Shown: positions 8,508 to 17,330, counted from the first letter of the stretch. The stretch: DNA of 64,000 nucleotides from Pseudomonas sp. PDM05 (GCF_014851685.1 NZ_JACVAC010000012.1:124001-188000); one strand, 5' to 3'. Notes: generated by a model from the sequence alone, not told the origin. Made by a program: numbers and translations.

Positions 8508-9038
8508 ATGACTGAAGCACACCTGACAGACGTTGCAACCCTGCGCAGCCGCGCGCGCCAAAACGTCGAAAATGGCGCCGTGACCGAAGGGTACGACGCC
8601 GACCGCGAAGAAATCATCCGCCTGCTCAACGCGTCGCTGGCCACGGAGCTGGTCTGCGTGCTGCGCTACAAGCGTCATTACTTCATGGCCAGCGGCCTCA
8701 AGGCCTCCGTCGCCGCCGATGAGTTCCTCGAACACGCCACCCAGGAAGCCGAACACGCCGACAAACTCGCCGAGCGCATTGTGCAGTTGGGCGGTGAGCC
8801 GGAGTTCAACCCGGACCTGCTGTCGAAGAACTCCCACGCGCAGTACGTGGCCGGCAAGGACCTGAAGGAAATGGTCTACGAAGATCTGGTAGCAGAACGG
8901 ATTGCGGTGGACAGCTACCGCGAGATCATTCAGTACATCGGTGATAAAGACCCGACCACACGCCGGATCTTCGAAGACATCCTGGCCCAGGAAGAAGAAC
9001 ACGCCGATGACATGGCGGATATTCTGCAAGGTCTCTAA
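8508..9038 (+). CDS. Ferritin-like (bacterioferritin-related) diiron protein
   Basis: 176 residues in a four-helix bundle. Probable metal ligands are Glu47 (LATELV), Glu80 and His83 (EAEH), Glu130 and Glu162/His165 (EEEH), the spacing of bacterioferritin-type sites. There is no bacterioferritin haem Met in the usual place and the N-terminal 30 residues are extra, so it is a bacterioferritin-like paralogue rather than Bfr. It probably oxidises or stores iron, or protects against peroxide. The start has GGAG (CAGGAGATTGAG) at good spacing. Confidence 0.85.
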   Translation: MTEAHLTDVATLRSRARQNVENGAVTEGYDADREEIIRLLNASLATELVCVLRYKRHYFMASGLKASVAADEFLEHATQEAEHADKLAERIVQLGGEPEFNPDLLSKNSHAQYVAGKDLKEMVYEDLVAERIAVDSYREIIQYIGDKDPTTRRIFEDILAQEEEHADDMADILQGL

Positions 9039-9055
9039 CAGGCAATACCTAACAG

Positions 9056-9146
9056 TGTGGGAGCGGGCTTGCCCGCGAATGCGGTGTATCAGTCAACTTA
9101 CATGTGGCTGGCACACTGCATTCGCGAGCAAGCCCGCTCCCACATT
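9056..9146. repeat. REPIN
   Basis: GTGGGAGCGGGCTTGCCCGC and the inverted TTCGCGAGCAAGCCCGCTCC flank a short spacer between two convergent genes. Confidence 0.92.
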
Positions 9147-9165
9147 TTTTGACTCGGTTTGTTCG

Positions 9166-11235
9166 TTAGCCCTTCACCGTTTTCGGTGCCTTGCCCTCTT
9201 TCATCTGCTGCAACAACGGCGCGCACTGGTTCGGCACATCGCCGCTGGGTGCCACCAGCGCCAGCAAGCCGGCCGCCGGGGCAACGATCACGCCCAAAGC
9301 CACCATGCCCGCGCCGCGCAGCATCAGTGGGACCGCCTTCACGCCAGCGTTGGGCTTGATGAACGGCCCGTTGACGTACAGCGGTGAGCGCAGGGAGAAC
9401 AGGCGAAAGCCCTTGGATTCCGGGGTGATGATCAGGTCCAGTTGCTCGGTGGCCATGTTGGCGGTGCCATCGATGTAGATGATCGCGTTCTCGGTATCGA
9501 ACACAAACAAGCGCGTGGTCGCCAGGCCGTTCTTGACACCGAAGTCCGCCGCGGCGCAGTTGATCTTCACTTCCTTGTCGCCGAACAGGCGGCCGACCAC
9601 GTAGTTACCGACGTTGAGTCCGGCAATTTCCATCAGGCCACGGCTGATCGCGCCGTCGTTGATCAGCATCTTCAGGTCACCGTTGGAACTGCCCAGCAGC
9701 GCCGCTACGGAGTTGCCGCGCCCGGCGATATCGGCGTCGCCGTTGAGTTCGCCGAAGCTGGTTTTCATCGGTTCGAAGGTCGGGAACAGTTGCTTGAGCT
9801 TGAAGTTGCGTGCCGTGAGTTTGGCGCGGCCTTCCATGGGCGTGATGCGCCCGTTCAGGCGGATCTGCGCGTCGAGCTTGCCGCCAGCCACGCCGAAGCG
9901 CAGGGGTTCGAGGCTGAGTTGGCCGTCGTTGAGCAACACGTGGGTGTAGAGGTCGGTGAAGGGCAATTCGGCGCTGTGCACGATGCGTTTGCCGGTGAAT
10001 TCCACGTCGGCATCCATGTCGCGCCAGCGTTCGGTGCGGAACTCTTCCACCGGCAGCACTTTGGTCGCCGGCTGTTTGCTTTCGCCGCCACGGGCCTTTT
10101 GCTTGGCGTTGGAGTCGGCGCCGATCAGCGGTGCGAGGTCGGTCATCAGCAGTTGGTTGGACACCAGCGCGCCACTGAGCTTGGGGCGTGGCTGGCTGGC
10201 GACGTAGGCGAGGTTGCCGTGGATGTCGCTGTTGCCGATCTTGCCGTTGAAGTTGTCGTAGCTGAATGATGCGCCGCTGGCCTCGTGCAGCTTGGCGATC
10301 AGGCGGCCGTCGGTGGAGTAGGCCGGCGAATCCGGCAGGGTCACGCCGGTCAGCGGGTAGAGGTTGCCGAGGCTGGCGCCGGCGAGTTTAAGACGCAGGT
10401 CAAGGGCGCCGAGGTTGAGCGGGTCGGTCAGGGTGCCGGCCAGGGCGATGCTGGTGTCAGCGATCTTGACCTGGGCTTGCAGCGGGAATGGCTTGGCCGC
10501 GTCCTGCAAGGCGAGCAGGCCGCCGATCTTGCCGGTGCCGTCGAGTTTCTGGCCGTGGTACTGGCCTTTGACCTTGAGCGCGAACGCGTAGTCCTGGGGC
10601 GCCGAGCCTTTTTCCAGGGCCTTCTTCGCATCGGCGTCGCCGACGATTTCGCCGAAGGGGATGGGTTTGCCCAGGGGATCGATGATCACGTCGAGTTGGG
10701 TCTTGAGGGTTTGGTCGTCGAGGGTCACGTGGCCCTTGTCGAAGCCGATGGCGCCGATGTCGACCACCCAGTTGGAGGGCTCGGCGTTGGGGTCTTTAGG
10801 GTCGAACTTGAAAGTCCAGTTGGCGCGGCCGTCGGCCAGGCGCTGCAACTCGGCGCTCGGCTCGGTGAGATCGATACGCGGGATCACCACGCGCTGCACC
10901 AGCAAGGCCAGGGGCGAGATGCGCAGCTCGACCTTTTTGAGGCTGACCATCTGCGGTTTTTTTGACCAGTCGGGGTTGCCGAGGCTCAGGTCTTCGGCGA
11001 TCAGGTGCGGCCACGGCACCCAGGCGCGCCAGCCGCCTTCATCGGGTTCACGCGCCCACACCACTGCCAGGTTGCCGTTGATGGCGAACGGGCGGTGCAG
11101 TTCTTCGGAGACCTTGGCGTTGATCTGCGGCTTGATGCGGTTCCAGTCGAAGAACACCAGCATCAACACCGCCACGGCGATTAATAGAACGAAGCTGGTA
11201 CAGCTCCAAGCGACGATTTTGCGCGTGCGCGTCAT
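9166..11235 (-). CDS. AsmA family envelope protein
   Basis: 689 residues. One N-terminal membrane anchor (about 8-28, SCTSFVLLIAVAVLMLVFFD) precedes a long beta-rich periplasmic region with the AsmA N- and C-terminal domains (LDLIITPESKGFRLFSLRSPLYVNGPF near the end). AsmA-like proteins are thought to form lipid-transport grooves between the inner and outer membranes and affect outer-membrane homeostasis. The start has TCAGGAGTCC upstream. Two hydrophobic glycine-rich stretches close the protein. Size and architecture fit; the exact paralogue role is unknown. Confidence 0.88.
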   Translation of the reverse strand: MTRTRKIVAWSCTSFVLLIAVAVLMLVFFDWNRIKPQINAKVSEELHRPFAINGNLAVVWAREPDEGGWRAWVPWPHLIAEDLSLGNPDWSKKPQMVSLKKVELRISPLALLVQRVVIPRIDLTEPSAELQRLADGRANWTFKFDPKDPNAEPSNWVVDIGAIGFDKGHVTLDDQTLKTQLDVIIDPLGKPIPFGEIVGDADAKKALEKGSAPQDYAFALKVKGQYHGQKLDGTGKIGGLLALQDAAKPFPLQAQVKIADTSIALAGTLTDPLNLGALDLRLKLAGASLGNLYPLTGVTLPDSPAYSTDGRLIAKLHEASGASFSYDNFNGKIGNSDIHGNLAYVASQPRPKLSGALVSNQLLMTDLAPLIGADSNAKQKARGGESKQPATKVLPVEEFRTERWRDMDADVEFTGKRIVHSAELPFTDLYTHVLLNDGQLSLEPLRFGVAGGKLDAQIRLNGRITPMEGRAKLTARNFKLKQLFPTFEPMKTSFGELNGDADIAGRGNSVAALLGSSNGDLKMLINDGAISRGLMEIAGLNVGNYVVGRLFGDKEVKINCAAADFGVKNGLATTRLFVFDTENAIIYIDGTANMATEQLDLIITPESKGFRLFSLRSPLYVNGPFIKPNAGVKAVPLMLRGAGMVALGVIVAPAAGLLALVAPSGDVPNQCAPLLQQMKEGKAPKTVKG

Positions 11236-11595
11236 TGCACAGGACTCCTGAATACGACCGGCTGGGTGACAGCCGTTTAAGACAGCTTATAGGACTACGA
11301 CTGGCAAACCGCGCGGGGGTTTAACCGGATCGACCATTTGCCAGGAAAAAGGCGTTTTTCTGACCATCTCGACAGATTTATCCCTACGTCGGCGCACCAT
11401 TGTTACCCGTGCACGTGTCGAAAATACCCACCCCGGTGCAAAACCGCGGGCTTGAGAGGTGCGGTCTAGAGCCATCCCTTGGAACAATCAATTCTGTTGA
11501 TTATTACCATTGTGTTTATGAACTTTTATATCGAGTTATCAAGAGTAGCATTAGCCCTGTACCCACTTTATCGCCCTCCCAAGGAGCAACCCATC
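11236..11595. other. Intergenic promoter region upstream of the repeat-protein gene
   Basis: 360 bp without a convincing gene between the divergent AsmA gene and the repeat-protein gene. The distal part is GC-rich; the 130 bp next to the repeat gene are clearly AT-richer. Within it is a perfect 6-bp inverted repeat AATCAA-TTCTG-TTGATT (11486-11502), a plausible regulator site. An open frame starting at 11479 and fused to the repeat protein is disfavoured because AAGGAG sits right before the inner ATG at 11596. Confidence 0.5.
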
Positions 11596-11976
11596 ATGAA
11601 ACGCCAAGTACTCGCTACCGTCCTGTTGTCCGTCCTGGCTTCCAGCGCTTTCGCCCTGCCAGCTGCCGAACAGGCCATCCCACAGAACAAAGCACAAGCC
11701 GTCCAGTCCAGCCAGACCCTGGCTCGCAGCGGCTCGCAAGAAGAAGAAAACCGTGACTACGCCAAAGGCATTGCTGAAGGCGGTGCTGAACAAGCCAACG
11801 ACCGTGCTTACACCCAAGGTGTTGCCGAAGGTGGTGCTGAACAAGCCAACGACCGTGCCTACACCCAAGGCGTCGCTGAAGGTGGTGCTGAACAAGCCAA
11901 CGATCGCGCTTACGCCCAAGGTCTTGCCGAAGGTGGTGCTGATCGCCTGAAAGAACTGCACGAAGCCCAGAGCTAA
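11596..11976 (+). CDS. Secreted small protein with tandem 17-residue repeats
   Basis: 126 residues. A clear signal peptide (MKRQVLATVLLSVLASSAFA) is followed by a Gln/Ser-rich linker and three nearly identical 17-residue units 'GVAEGGAEQANDRAYTQ' at residues 58-108, plus a divergent fourth ending LKELHEAQS. In DNA the unit is 51 bp (11767-11817, 11818-11868, 11869-11919), so copy number could change by slippage. Repeats are Ala/Gly/Glu-rich, acidic and lack cysteine. Codons look optimal (GGT, GAA, GCT), and the gene has AAGGAG, an AT-rich leader and a strong terminator, all suggesting high expression. I do not recognise the family; a periplasmic or extracellular structural or stress role is possible. 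Confidence 0.8.
   Translation: MKRQVLATVLLSVLASSAFALPAAEQAIPQNKAQAVQSSQTLARSGSQEEENRDYAKGIAEGGAEQANDRAYTQGVAEGGAEQANDRAYTQGVAEGGAEQANDRAYAQGLAEGGADRLKELHEAQS
11767..11919 (+). repeat. Three tandem 51-bp coding repeats
   Basis: Three in-frame units, differing mostly at third codon positions, encode the 17-residue repeat; a fourth degenerate unit follows. Near-identity of units 2 and 3 suggests recent duplication or gene conversion. Confidence 0.9.
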
Positions 11977-11994
11977 GCCCGTGGTGGCCGAGAA

Positions 11995-12022
11995 AAAAGC
12001 CCGATCTGTCGATCGGGCTTTT
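11995..12022 (+). terminator. Intrinsic terminator of the repeat-protein gene
   Basis: A perfect 12-bp stem AAAAGCCCGATC / GATCGGGCTTTT with loop TGTC ends in TTTT, 18 bases after the stop codon. Confidence 0.88.
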
Positions 12023-12125
12023 GCTTTCCTGTAGACCGCATCACGCAGTACCCCGCCAAGTTCGACGCCAACAGAGCTGGTTTGCTAGAGTGCGTCGCTG
12101 TACTTGCCGACTAAGCCCGCCCGCC

Positions 12126-12758
12126 ATGCTGCCCCGCGCCGAACAGAAGCAACAGACCCGCCTCGCCCTGATGGACGCTGCTCGCCATCTGATGGAGTGT
12201 GGCCGTGGGTTCGGCAGCCTGAGCCTGCGTGAAGTGGCCAAGACCGCCGGCATCGTCCCCACAGGTTTCTATCGCCACTTTGCCGACATGGACCAGCTTG
12301 GACTCGTGTTGGTCAGTGAAGTCGGCCAGACCTTTCGCGCCACCATTCGCCTGGTGCGCCACAACGAATTCGTGATGGGCGGCATTATCGATGCTTCGGT
12401 GCGCATCTTCCTGGATGTGGTCGCCGCCAACCGTTCGCAATTTTTGTTTCTCGCCCGCGAGCAATACGGCGGCTGCCTGGCCGTGCGCCAGGCCATTGGC
12501 GCCTTGCGTGAAGACATCACCCGCGACCTGGCCGCCGACCTGACATTGATGCCCAAGCTGCAACACCTGGACGGCGAAGGCTTGCATGTGATGGCCGACC
12601 TGATCGTCAAAAGTGTGTTCGCCACCCTCCCCGACATCATCGACCCGCCCGCCCAGGCCCTGCCTGCGCACCTCACGCCCCAGGCGAAAATCACCCAACA
12701 GCTGCGCTTTATCTTTATCGGCCTCAAGCATTGGCAAGGGCTGGGCAGCACCGAGTAA
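12126..12758 (+). CDS. desT: TetR family regulator, DesT/FabR-like (fatty-acid desaturation control)
   Basis: 210 residues. N-terminal helix-turn-helix at about 33-52 (LSLREVAKTAGIVPTGFYRHF). The start MLPRAEQKQQTRLALMDAAR and the 'GIVPTGFYRHF' recognition helix strongly resemble FabR of E. coli and DesT of P. aeruginosa, which sense acyl-CoA saturation and repress unsaturated fatty-acid genes. In P. aeruginosa desT lies directly before ureE-ureF-ureG, as here apart from one inserted gene, which supports the assignment. The desaturase genes desC-desB that accompany desT there are not seen in this window. The reading frame is open upstream, but ATG at 12126 gives the family N-terminus. Confidence 0.75.
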   Translation: MLPRAEQKQQTRLALMDAARHLMECGRGFGSLSLREVAKTAGIVPTGFYRHFADMDQLGLVLVSEVGQTFRATIRLVRHNEFVMGGIIDASVRIFLDVVAANRSQFLFLAREQYGGCLAVRQAIGALREDITRDLAADLTLMPKLQHLDGEGLHVMADLIVKSVFATLPDIIDPPAQALPAHLTPQAKITQQLRFIFIGLKHWQGLGSTE

Positions 12759-12763
12759 CGCGG

Positions 12764-13249
12764 TCACCCCGCCGAGTGGAAACGCTTGGCAGTCGTGTAG
12801 TTCCTGTTCCAGTAGTTGTTGCTCAGCGAGTCGATGCGCACGGTCTTGCCGGTGCGCGGCGAATGGATGAACTTGCCCTCACCGATATACAGACCCACAT
12901 GGCTGACCTGGCCACGCCCGTTGCCGCTGAAGAACACCGCATCGCCGGGCTTCAAGGCATTGCGCGGGATAGTCGCGGCCGTCGAACGGTGCATCGCCGC
13001 CGTGGTGCGCGGCAGCTGGATATTCGCTTCGGTCTTGAACAGGTAGACCAGGAAACTGCTGCAGTCGAAGCCCTGCGTCACTGAGTTTCCGCCGTATTTA
13101 TAGGGCGTTCCCAACAGCGCGTGGGCACGGTCGACCACATTGTTGATGTCAGCCTTGCTGAACACAGGGCGGGGCTGGAAATTGGCTGACGCGGTGGAGA
13201 CGGAAAAAGACAGGCCGATAAAAACCAGACACAAAAATGACTTGATCAT
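12764..13249 (-). CDS. NlpC/P60 (C40) peptidoglycan endopeptidase
   Basis: 161 residues with a signal peptide (cleavage near STASA). The catalytic Cys63 lies in QGFDCSSFL, His117 in VSHVGLYIG and His129 in FIHSPRTG, all in the usual order, so the enzyme should be active. Family members cut D-Glu-meso-diaminopimelate bonds in cell-wall peptides. There is no LysM or SH3 domain, so it is a minimal single-domain form. It is convergent with the TetR gene, 5 bp between stops, and divergent from ureE. Confidence 0.92.
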   Translation of the reverse strand: MIKSFLCLVFIGLSFSVSTASANFQPRPVFSKADINNVVDRAHALLGTPYKYGGNSVTQGFDCSSFLVYLFKTEANIQLPRTTAAMHRSTAATIPRNALKPGDAVFFSGNGRGQVSHVGLYIGEGKFIHSPRTGKTVRIDSLSNNYWNRNYTTAKRFHSAG

Positions 13250-13526
13250 GATGAACGTCGCAGTGGATTAAACACGGCGCGAAGCCTAATCAATCACCCT
13301 GCAACACCCTGAACGGCGAATCCCCAAGCCATGTAGGAAAAATCCCAAAACGCCCGCAACAAGTGCGCTAGAGCAATCCATGCACCACATCGGCGCACAC
13401 CAAAAATCCCACCGCGCCCTGTTTCGTGGCGCCATCGTGCCTGCCTACAGGCAATTCCTACTCGCTACCGGGGTTGGCAAGCCCCTTGCTCTAGCACTGT
13501 CATCGCTCATTGCTGGAAGCCTTCTG

Positions 13527-14027
13527 ATGCTGGTGATCCACCGCCGAATCGCCCCCCAAGCCCTCTGGGCCGCCGAGTTGCTGCTGAATTTCGAAGCCCG
13601 CAGCAAAAGTCGCCTGCGCTGTTTCAGTGCCGACGGTGAAGACGTCGGCCTTTTTCTGGAGCGCGGTCAGCCACCGCTGCACGACGGCGAATTCCTACAG
13701 GCTGAAGACGGACGCGTCGTACGCGTCTGCGCCCGTCCTGAACAACTGCTGCATGTCACCTGCAGCAGTGCCTTTGAACTGACCCGCGCCGCCTATCACC
13801 TGGGCAACCGCCATGTGGCACTGCAAGTCGGCGATGGCTGGTTGCGCTTGCTTGATGACTACGTACTCAAGGCCATGCTCGAACAACTGGGGGCCAGCAC
13901 CGCGACCATCGAAGCGCCGTTCCAACCGGAACATGGCGCCTACGGCGGCGGCCATCACCACTCACGGCATGGCGACGAAGATTTCAACTACCCGCCCAAG
14001 CTGCACCAGTTCGGCGTGCGGCTATGA
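13527..14027 (+). CDS. ureE: Urease accessory protein UreE (nickel metallochaperone)
   Basis: 166 residues starting MLVIHRRIAPQ. It has the UreE N-terminal domain (LRCFSADGEDVGLFLERG), the metal-binding domain with 'AYHLGNRHVALQ', and a short His-rich tail (AYGGGHHHSRHGDEDF) that binds nickel. UreE hands nickel to UreG for insertion into urease. The frame is open for 49 codons upstream, but those are not UreE-like; the start is set by homology with GGAAG upstream. Stop overlaps the ureF start by 4 bp. The urease structural genes are not in this window. Confidence 0.95.
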   Translation: MLVIHRRIAPQALWAAELLLNFEARSKSRLRCFSADGEDVGLFLERGQPPLHDGEFLQAEDGRVVRVCARPEQLLHVTCSSAFELTRAAYHLGNRHVALQVGDGWLRLLDDYVLKAMLEQLGASTATIEAPFQPEHGAYGGGHHHSRHGDEDFNYPPKLHQFGVRL

Positions 14028-14698
14028 ACCCAGCCTGGGCGCTGCTGCGTCTGGCCAGCCCGCAATTGCCGATTGGTGGCTACAGCTATTCCCAGGGCCT
14101 GGAGATGGCCGTGGACAACGGCCGGGTGCATGACGCGGGCAGCGCCAGGCGCTGGATCAGTGACCAGTTGCTGCTCAACCTGGCACGCTTCGAAGCACCG
14201 CTGCTGCTCGCCCATTGCCACGCCGCGGCACAGGAGAATTGGCCAATGCTGGCAACCCTGTGTGAAGAGCACCGCGCCAGCCGTGAGACCCGCGAGTTGC
14301 ATCAAGAAAGCCGGCAGATGGGTTATTCGCTGCAACAACTGCTCAACGGCTTGCCTGAACTGGACGACAGCGCGCGCGCCTTCCTTGAACAACGTGCCGA
14401 ACCCCATCTCGCCCTGGGCTGGGCCCTCGCCGCCCGCGCCTGGGCCATCAGCCCCGCCGACGCCCTCGCCGCCTGGCTGTGGAGCTGGCTGGAAAACCAG
14501 TTGGCCGTGCTGATGAAGACCCTCCCCCTGGGTCAACAAGCCGCCCAACGCCTGACCAGCGAACTGCTGCCGTTGCTGCAACAAGCCCAGCAGGACGCCA
14601 CCCACATCGACCCCAACCATATCGGCAGCGCCGCGTTCGGCCTGTCCCTGGCGTGCATGGCTCACGAGCGCCAGTACAGCCGCCTGTTCCGTTCCTAG
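14024..14698 (+). CDS. ureF: Urease accessory protein UreF
   Basis: 224 residues, all-helical, with characteristic LLRLASPQLPIGGYSYSQGLE at the N-terminus and CMAHERQYSRLFRS at the C-terminus. UreF bridges UreH/UreD and UreG in the urease activation complex. Its ATG overlaps the ureE TGA (ATGA), implying coupled translation. Confidence 0.96.
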   Translation: MNPAWALLRLASPQLPIGGYSYSQGLEMAVDNGRVHDAGSARRWISDQLLLNLARFEAPLLLAHCHAAAQENWPMLATLCEEHRASRETRELHQESRQMGYSLQQLLNGLPELDDSARAFLEQRAEPHLALGWALAARAWAISPADALAAWLWSWLENQLAVLMKTLPLGQQAAQRLTSELLPLLQQAQQDATHIDPNHIGSAAFGLSLACMAHERQYSRLFRS

Positions 14699-14710
14699 GA
14701 GAAGCACACC

Positions 14711-15325
14711 ATGAACACACAACCTCTGCGCGTCGGCATCGGCGGCCCGGTAGGTTCCGGCAAGACCGCCCTGACCCTCGCCCTGTGCCTGGCGCTGCGC
14801 GATCGCTACAACCTGGCCGTGGTCACCAACGACATCTATACCCGCGAAGACGCCGATTTCCTGGTGCGCAACCAGGCCCTCGCGCCCGAGCGCATCATTG
14901 GTGTGGAAACCGGCGGCTGCCCGCACACCGCAATCCGCGAAGATGCATCGATCAACCTCGAAGCGGTCGACCAACTCAACCGCCGCTTTCCCGGCCTGGA
15001 CCTGATCCTGGTGGAGTCCGGCGGCGACAACCTGTCGGCCACCTTCAGCCCGGAGCTGTCGGACCTGACCATCTACGTGATCGATGTGTCCGCCGGCGAC
15101 AAGCTGCCGCGCAAGGGTGGGCCGGGTATTTGCAAGTCCGACCTGCTGGTGATCAACAAGATCGACCTGGCGCCGCTGGTCGGCGCGTCGCTGGAGTTGA
15201 TGAACAGCGACACCACGCGCATGCGCAACGGCAAACCCTTTGTGTTCAGCAACCAGAAAACCGGTGTGGGCCTGGAAGAAATCGTCGCCTTCATCGAACG
15301 CCAAGGCTTGCTGACCGCTGCCTGA
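14711..15325 (+). CDS. ureG: Urease accessory GTPase UreG
   Basis: 204 residues, SIMIBI GTPase with P-loop GGPVGSGKT at residues 11-19, metal-binding GCPHTAIRED and the NKID base-recognition motif. GTP hydrolysis drives nickel delivery to apo-urease. It lies 12 bp after ureF with GGAGAAG before the start. Confidence 0.97.
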   Translation: MNTQPLRVGIGGPVGSGKTALTLALCLALRDRYNLAVVTNDIYTREDADFLVRNQALAPERIIGVETGGCPHTAIREDASINLEAVDQLNRRFPGLDLILVESGGDNLSATFSPELSDLTIYVIDVSAGDKLPRKGGPGICKSDLLVINKIDLAPLVGASLELMNSDTTRMRNGKPFVFSNQKTGVGLEEIVAFIERQGLLTAA

Positions 15326-15346
15326 TAAACCACAAGGAGCCTGTTT

Positions 15347-15919
15347 ATGAGCCTCAAGAAACTCTTCACCGCCGCCGCATTGCTGCTGGCCCCCGCCCTC
15401 GCCTTCGCCCATCCGGGGCATGGTGACAACGGCTTGATCGCCGGGATCAGCCACCCGCTGGGCGGCCTCGATCATTTGCTGGCGATGGTGGCGGTCGGTC
15501 TGTGGGCCGCGCAACAGCAAGGCGCGGCCCGCTGGGCACTGCCGTGCACCTTTGTCGGCACCATGTTGCTCGGTGGCGTGCTGGGCTTTGAAGGCATGCA
15601 ATTGCCAGCGATGGAAAGCGGGATTGCCGCTTCGGTGCTGGCCCTGGGCCTGGCGGTAGCGTTGGCGGTGCGGCCGCCGTTGTTCATGGCCGTCGGTGCA
15701 ACAGCCTTGTTCGCCTTGTTTCATGGCGTAGCGCACGGTTTGGAGCTGCCGGACATGTCCAGCCCGTGGGCGTATGCGGCCGGGTTTGTCGGGGCGACGG
15801 CAGTGTTGCATGCGGCCGGGTATTGCGTGGTGCGCTTCCTGCCGGCGGCGGCTGCGCCGTTGGTGCGGATTGCCGGTGCGGCTTCGGCGGCGACGGGGGC
15901 CTGGTTGTTGGCGGGCTGA
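15347..15919 (+). CDS. ureJ: HupE/UreJ family membrane protein, probable nickel transporter
   Basis: 190 residues with signal-like N-terminus ending LAFAHPGHGD and about six helices. The conserved HPGHGD and GGLDHLLAMVAVG segments with several His residues identify HupE/UreJ, implicated in nickel or cobalt supply to urease and hydrogenase. It follows ureG by 21 bp with AAGGAG, so it belongs to the ureEFG operon. Confidence 0.93.
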   Translation: MSLKKLFTAAALLLAPALAFAHPGHGDNGLIAGISHPLGGLDHLLAMVAVGLWAAQQQGAARWALPCTFVGTMLLGGVLGFEGMQLPAMESGIAASVLALGLAVALAVRPPLFMAVGATALFALFHGVAHGLELPDMSSPWAYAAGFVGATAVLHAAGYCVVRFLPAAAAPLVRIAGAASAATGAWLLAG

Positions 15920-15940
15920 TTCGCGGCGTTGATTCGGGCC

Positions 15941-16030
15941 TCTTCGCGAGCAAGCCCGCTCCCACATTTAACTGCGTTCTACCTTTGAAATGCGCTCGAA
16001 TGTGGGGGCGGGCTTGCTCGCGAAGGCGGC
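15941..16030. repeat. REPIN
   Basis: TTCGCGAGCAAGCCCGCTCC and GGGGCGGGCTTGCTCGCGAA inverted around AACTGCGTTCTACC; the downstream arm has one change (GTGGGGGC). Confidence 0.9.
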
Positions 16031-16100
16031 GGCACAAACAACAGATAACCCAAGCCTGCTACCATGCGCGCCTACACCCCTGCCGTGACGACGCCAGCCA

Positions 16101-17210
16101 ATGCCCACCGCTCCAAGCTCCGCCCTGAATGCCGTGCTCAATCACTTCCACACCTTGATCGTGCCGCTCTGGCAAGGCCCAGGCTGGAATGCCGACCTCG
16201 CGCTGCCCTATGAAGCGCTGGACGCCCATCACCAGCCGCTGCCTCCGCAGCGCTACCGGGCCATGGCGTGCGCCCGGCAGTTGTACCTGTTTGCCAGCCT
16301 GATCGGCGAACCCGGCGCAGCATTTGCCGAAGAGCGCGCGGCGGCGTTGTTCCGCTCTCTGCAACGGCATTTCCACGACGCCGAGCACGGCGGTTGGTTC
16401 TACAGCATCGACCCGGCCGGGCAGCCACTGGACAAGCGCAAAGACCTCTACACCCACGCCTTCATTATTTTTGCCTGCGCCCACTACTGGGCCAAGGTGC
16501 GCGAGCCGTTGGTGGAATCGGTGCTCAACGCCGCCCTGGCAGTGGTAGCCCAGCGCTTTTCCAGCGGCGACGGCCTCTACGAAGCGGTACTGGAGCGCAA
16601 CTGGTCGTCCCTCAAATCCGGCCCGCTGCAAAACCCGTTGATGCACCTGGCCGAAGGTTTCCTCGCCACCCTCGCGGTGCGTGAAGACGCCGATGTGCAA
16701 GCCGCATTGCTGGGGTTGGCGACGGCCATGCAGCAGCGCTTCATCGACCGCCAGCATGGCGTGATGCTGGAGAAACCGCTGGGTGCTGTGGATAACTGGT
16801 TTGAACCGGGCCACCAGTTCGAGTGGTTCTTCTTGCTGGAATCGTCGGACGTCCTGCGCGGTACGCCGTTGCATGCCTCGTTGACGCGGGCATTTGCCTA
16901 CGCCGAGCTCAAGGGTGTGGATAACTTGAGTGGTGCTGTCAGCGGCATGCTGGCCCTCGATGGCAGCGTGCGTGACGGGACCCAGCGCATCTGGGCCCAG
17001 GCGGAATACCTGCGGGCACTGACATTACGGCCGGGTAGCGAGGCGGTGTTGCAGCGGCAATTGCTGGCGCTGCAACAGCACTTTTTGCATAGCAATGGCT
17101 GGAATGAATGCCTGGATGCCCAGGGTGTGGTGAGTCGGCGGGATATGCCGTCGACTACGCCGTATCACTTGGCGACTTGCTATCAGGGCCTGATCCAGCA
17201 TCTGGGCTGA
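16101..17210 (+). CDS. AGE family epimerase/isomerase (N-acylglucosamine 2-epimerase or mannose-isomerase type)
   Basis: 369 residues forming the (alpha/alpha)6 barrel of the AGE family, with conserved His/Trp/Glu segments 'DLYTHAFIIFA', 'NPLMHLAEGF', 'WFEPGHQFEWFFLL' and a C-terminal 'STTPYHLATCYQGL'. Members interconvert mannose/fructose, mannose/glucose or N-acylhexosamines. Substrate cannot be fixed from the sequence; a mannose/aldose isomerase is as likely as an N-acylglucosamine epimerase. It is a single gene between two REPINs with a weak ribosome-binding site. Confidence 0.85.
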   Translation: MPTAPSSALNAVLNHFHTLIVPLWQGPGWNADLALPYEALDAHHQPLPPQRYRAMACARQLYLFASLIGEPGAAFAEERAAALFRSLQRHFHDAEHGGWFYSIDPAGQPLDKRKDLYTHAFIIFACAHYWAKVREPLVESVLNAALAVVAQRFSSGDGLYEAVLERNWSSLKSGPLQNPLMHLAEGFLATLAVREDADVQAALLGLATAMQQRFIDRQHGVMLEKPLGAVDNWFEPGHQFEWFFLLESSDVLRGTPLHASLTRAFAYAELKGVDNLSGAVSGMLALDGSVRDGTQRIWAQAEYLRALTLRPGSEAVLQRQLLALQQHFLHSNGWNECLDAQGVVSRRDMPSTTPYHLATCYQGLIQHLG

Positions 17211-17219
17211 TCTTCAGGG

Positions 17220-17309
17220 CCTCTTTGCGAGCAAGCCCGCGCCCACATTTAACTGCGCTCTAGCGTTGAAATGCAGTCGAATGTGCGAGCGGGCTTGCTC
17301 GCGAAAGCT
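17220..17309. repeat. REPIN, partly degenerate arms
   Basis: TTTGCGAGCAAGCCCGCGCC and GTGCGAGCGGGCTTGCTCGC inverted around AACTGCGCTCTAGCG. The spacer resembles that at 15941-16030, so these two copies are close relatives. Confidence 0.88.
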
Positions 17310-17330
17310 TCATCCCGGTCTACCTGCCCC

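Noticed and set aside
11479..11595. An N-terminal extension of the repeat protein (MEQSILLIITIVFMNF)
   Set aside because: AAGGAG directly before the inner ATG, plus a standard signal peptide there, favours the shorter start.
13988..15967. A 659-codon open frame antisense to ureF-ureG-hupE
   Set aside because: It exists because GC-rich codons rarely form stops on the opposite strand; composition is Gln/Arg/Gly-rich without domains, and the sense genes are certain.
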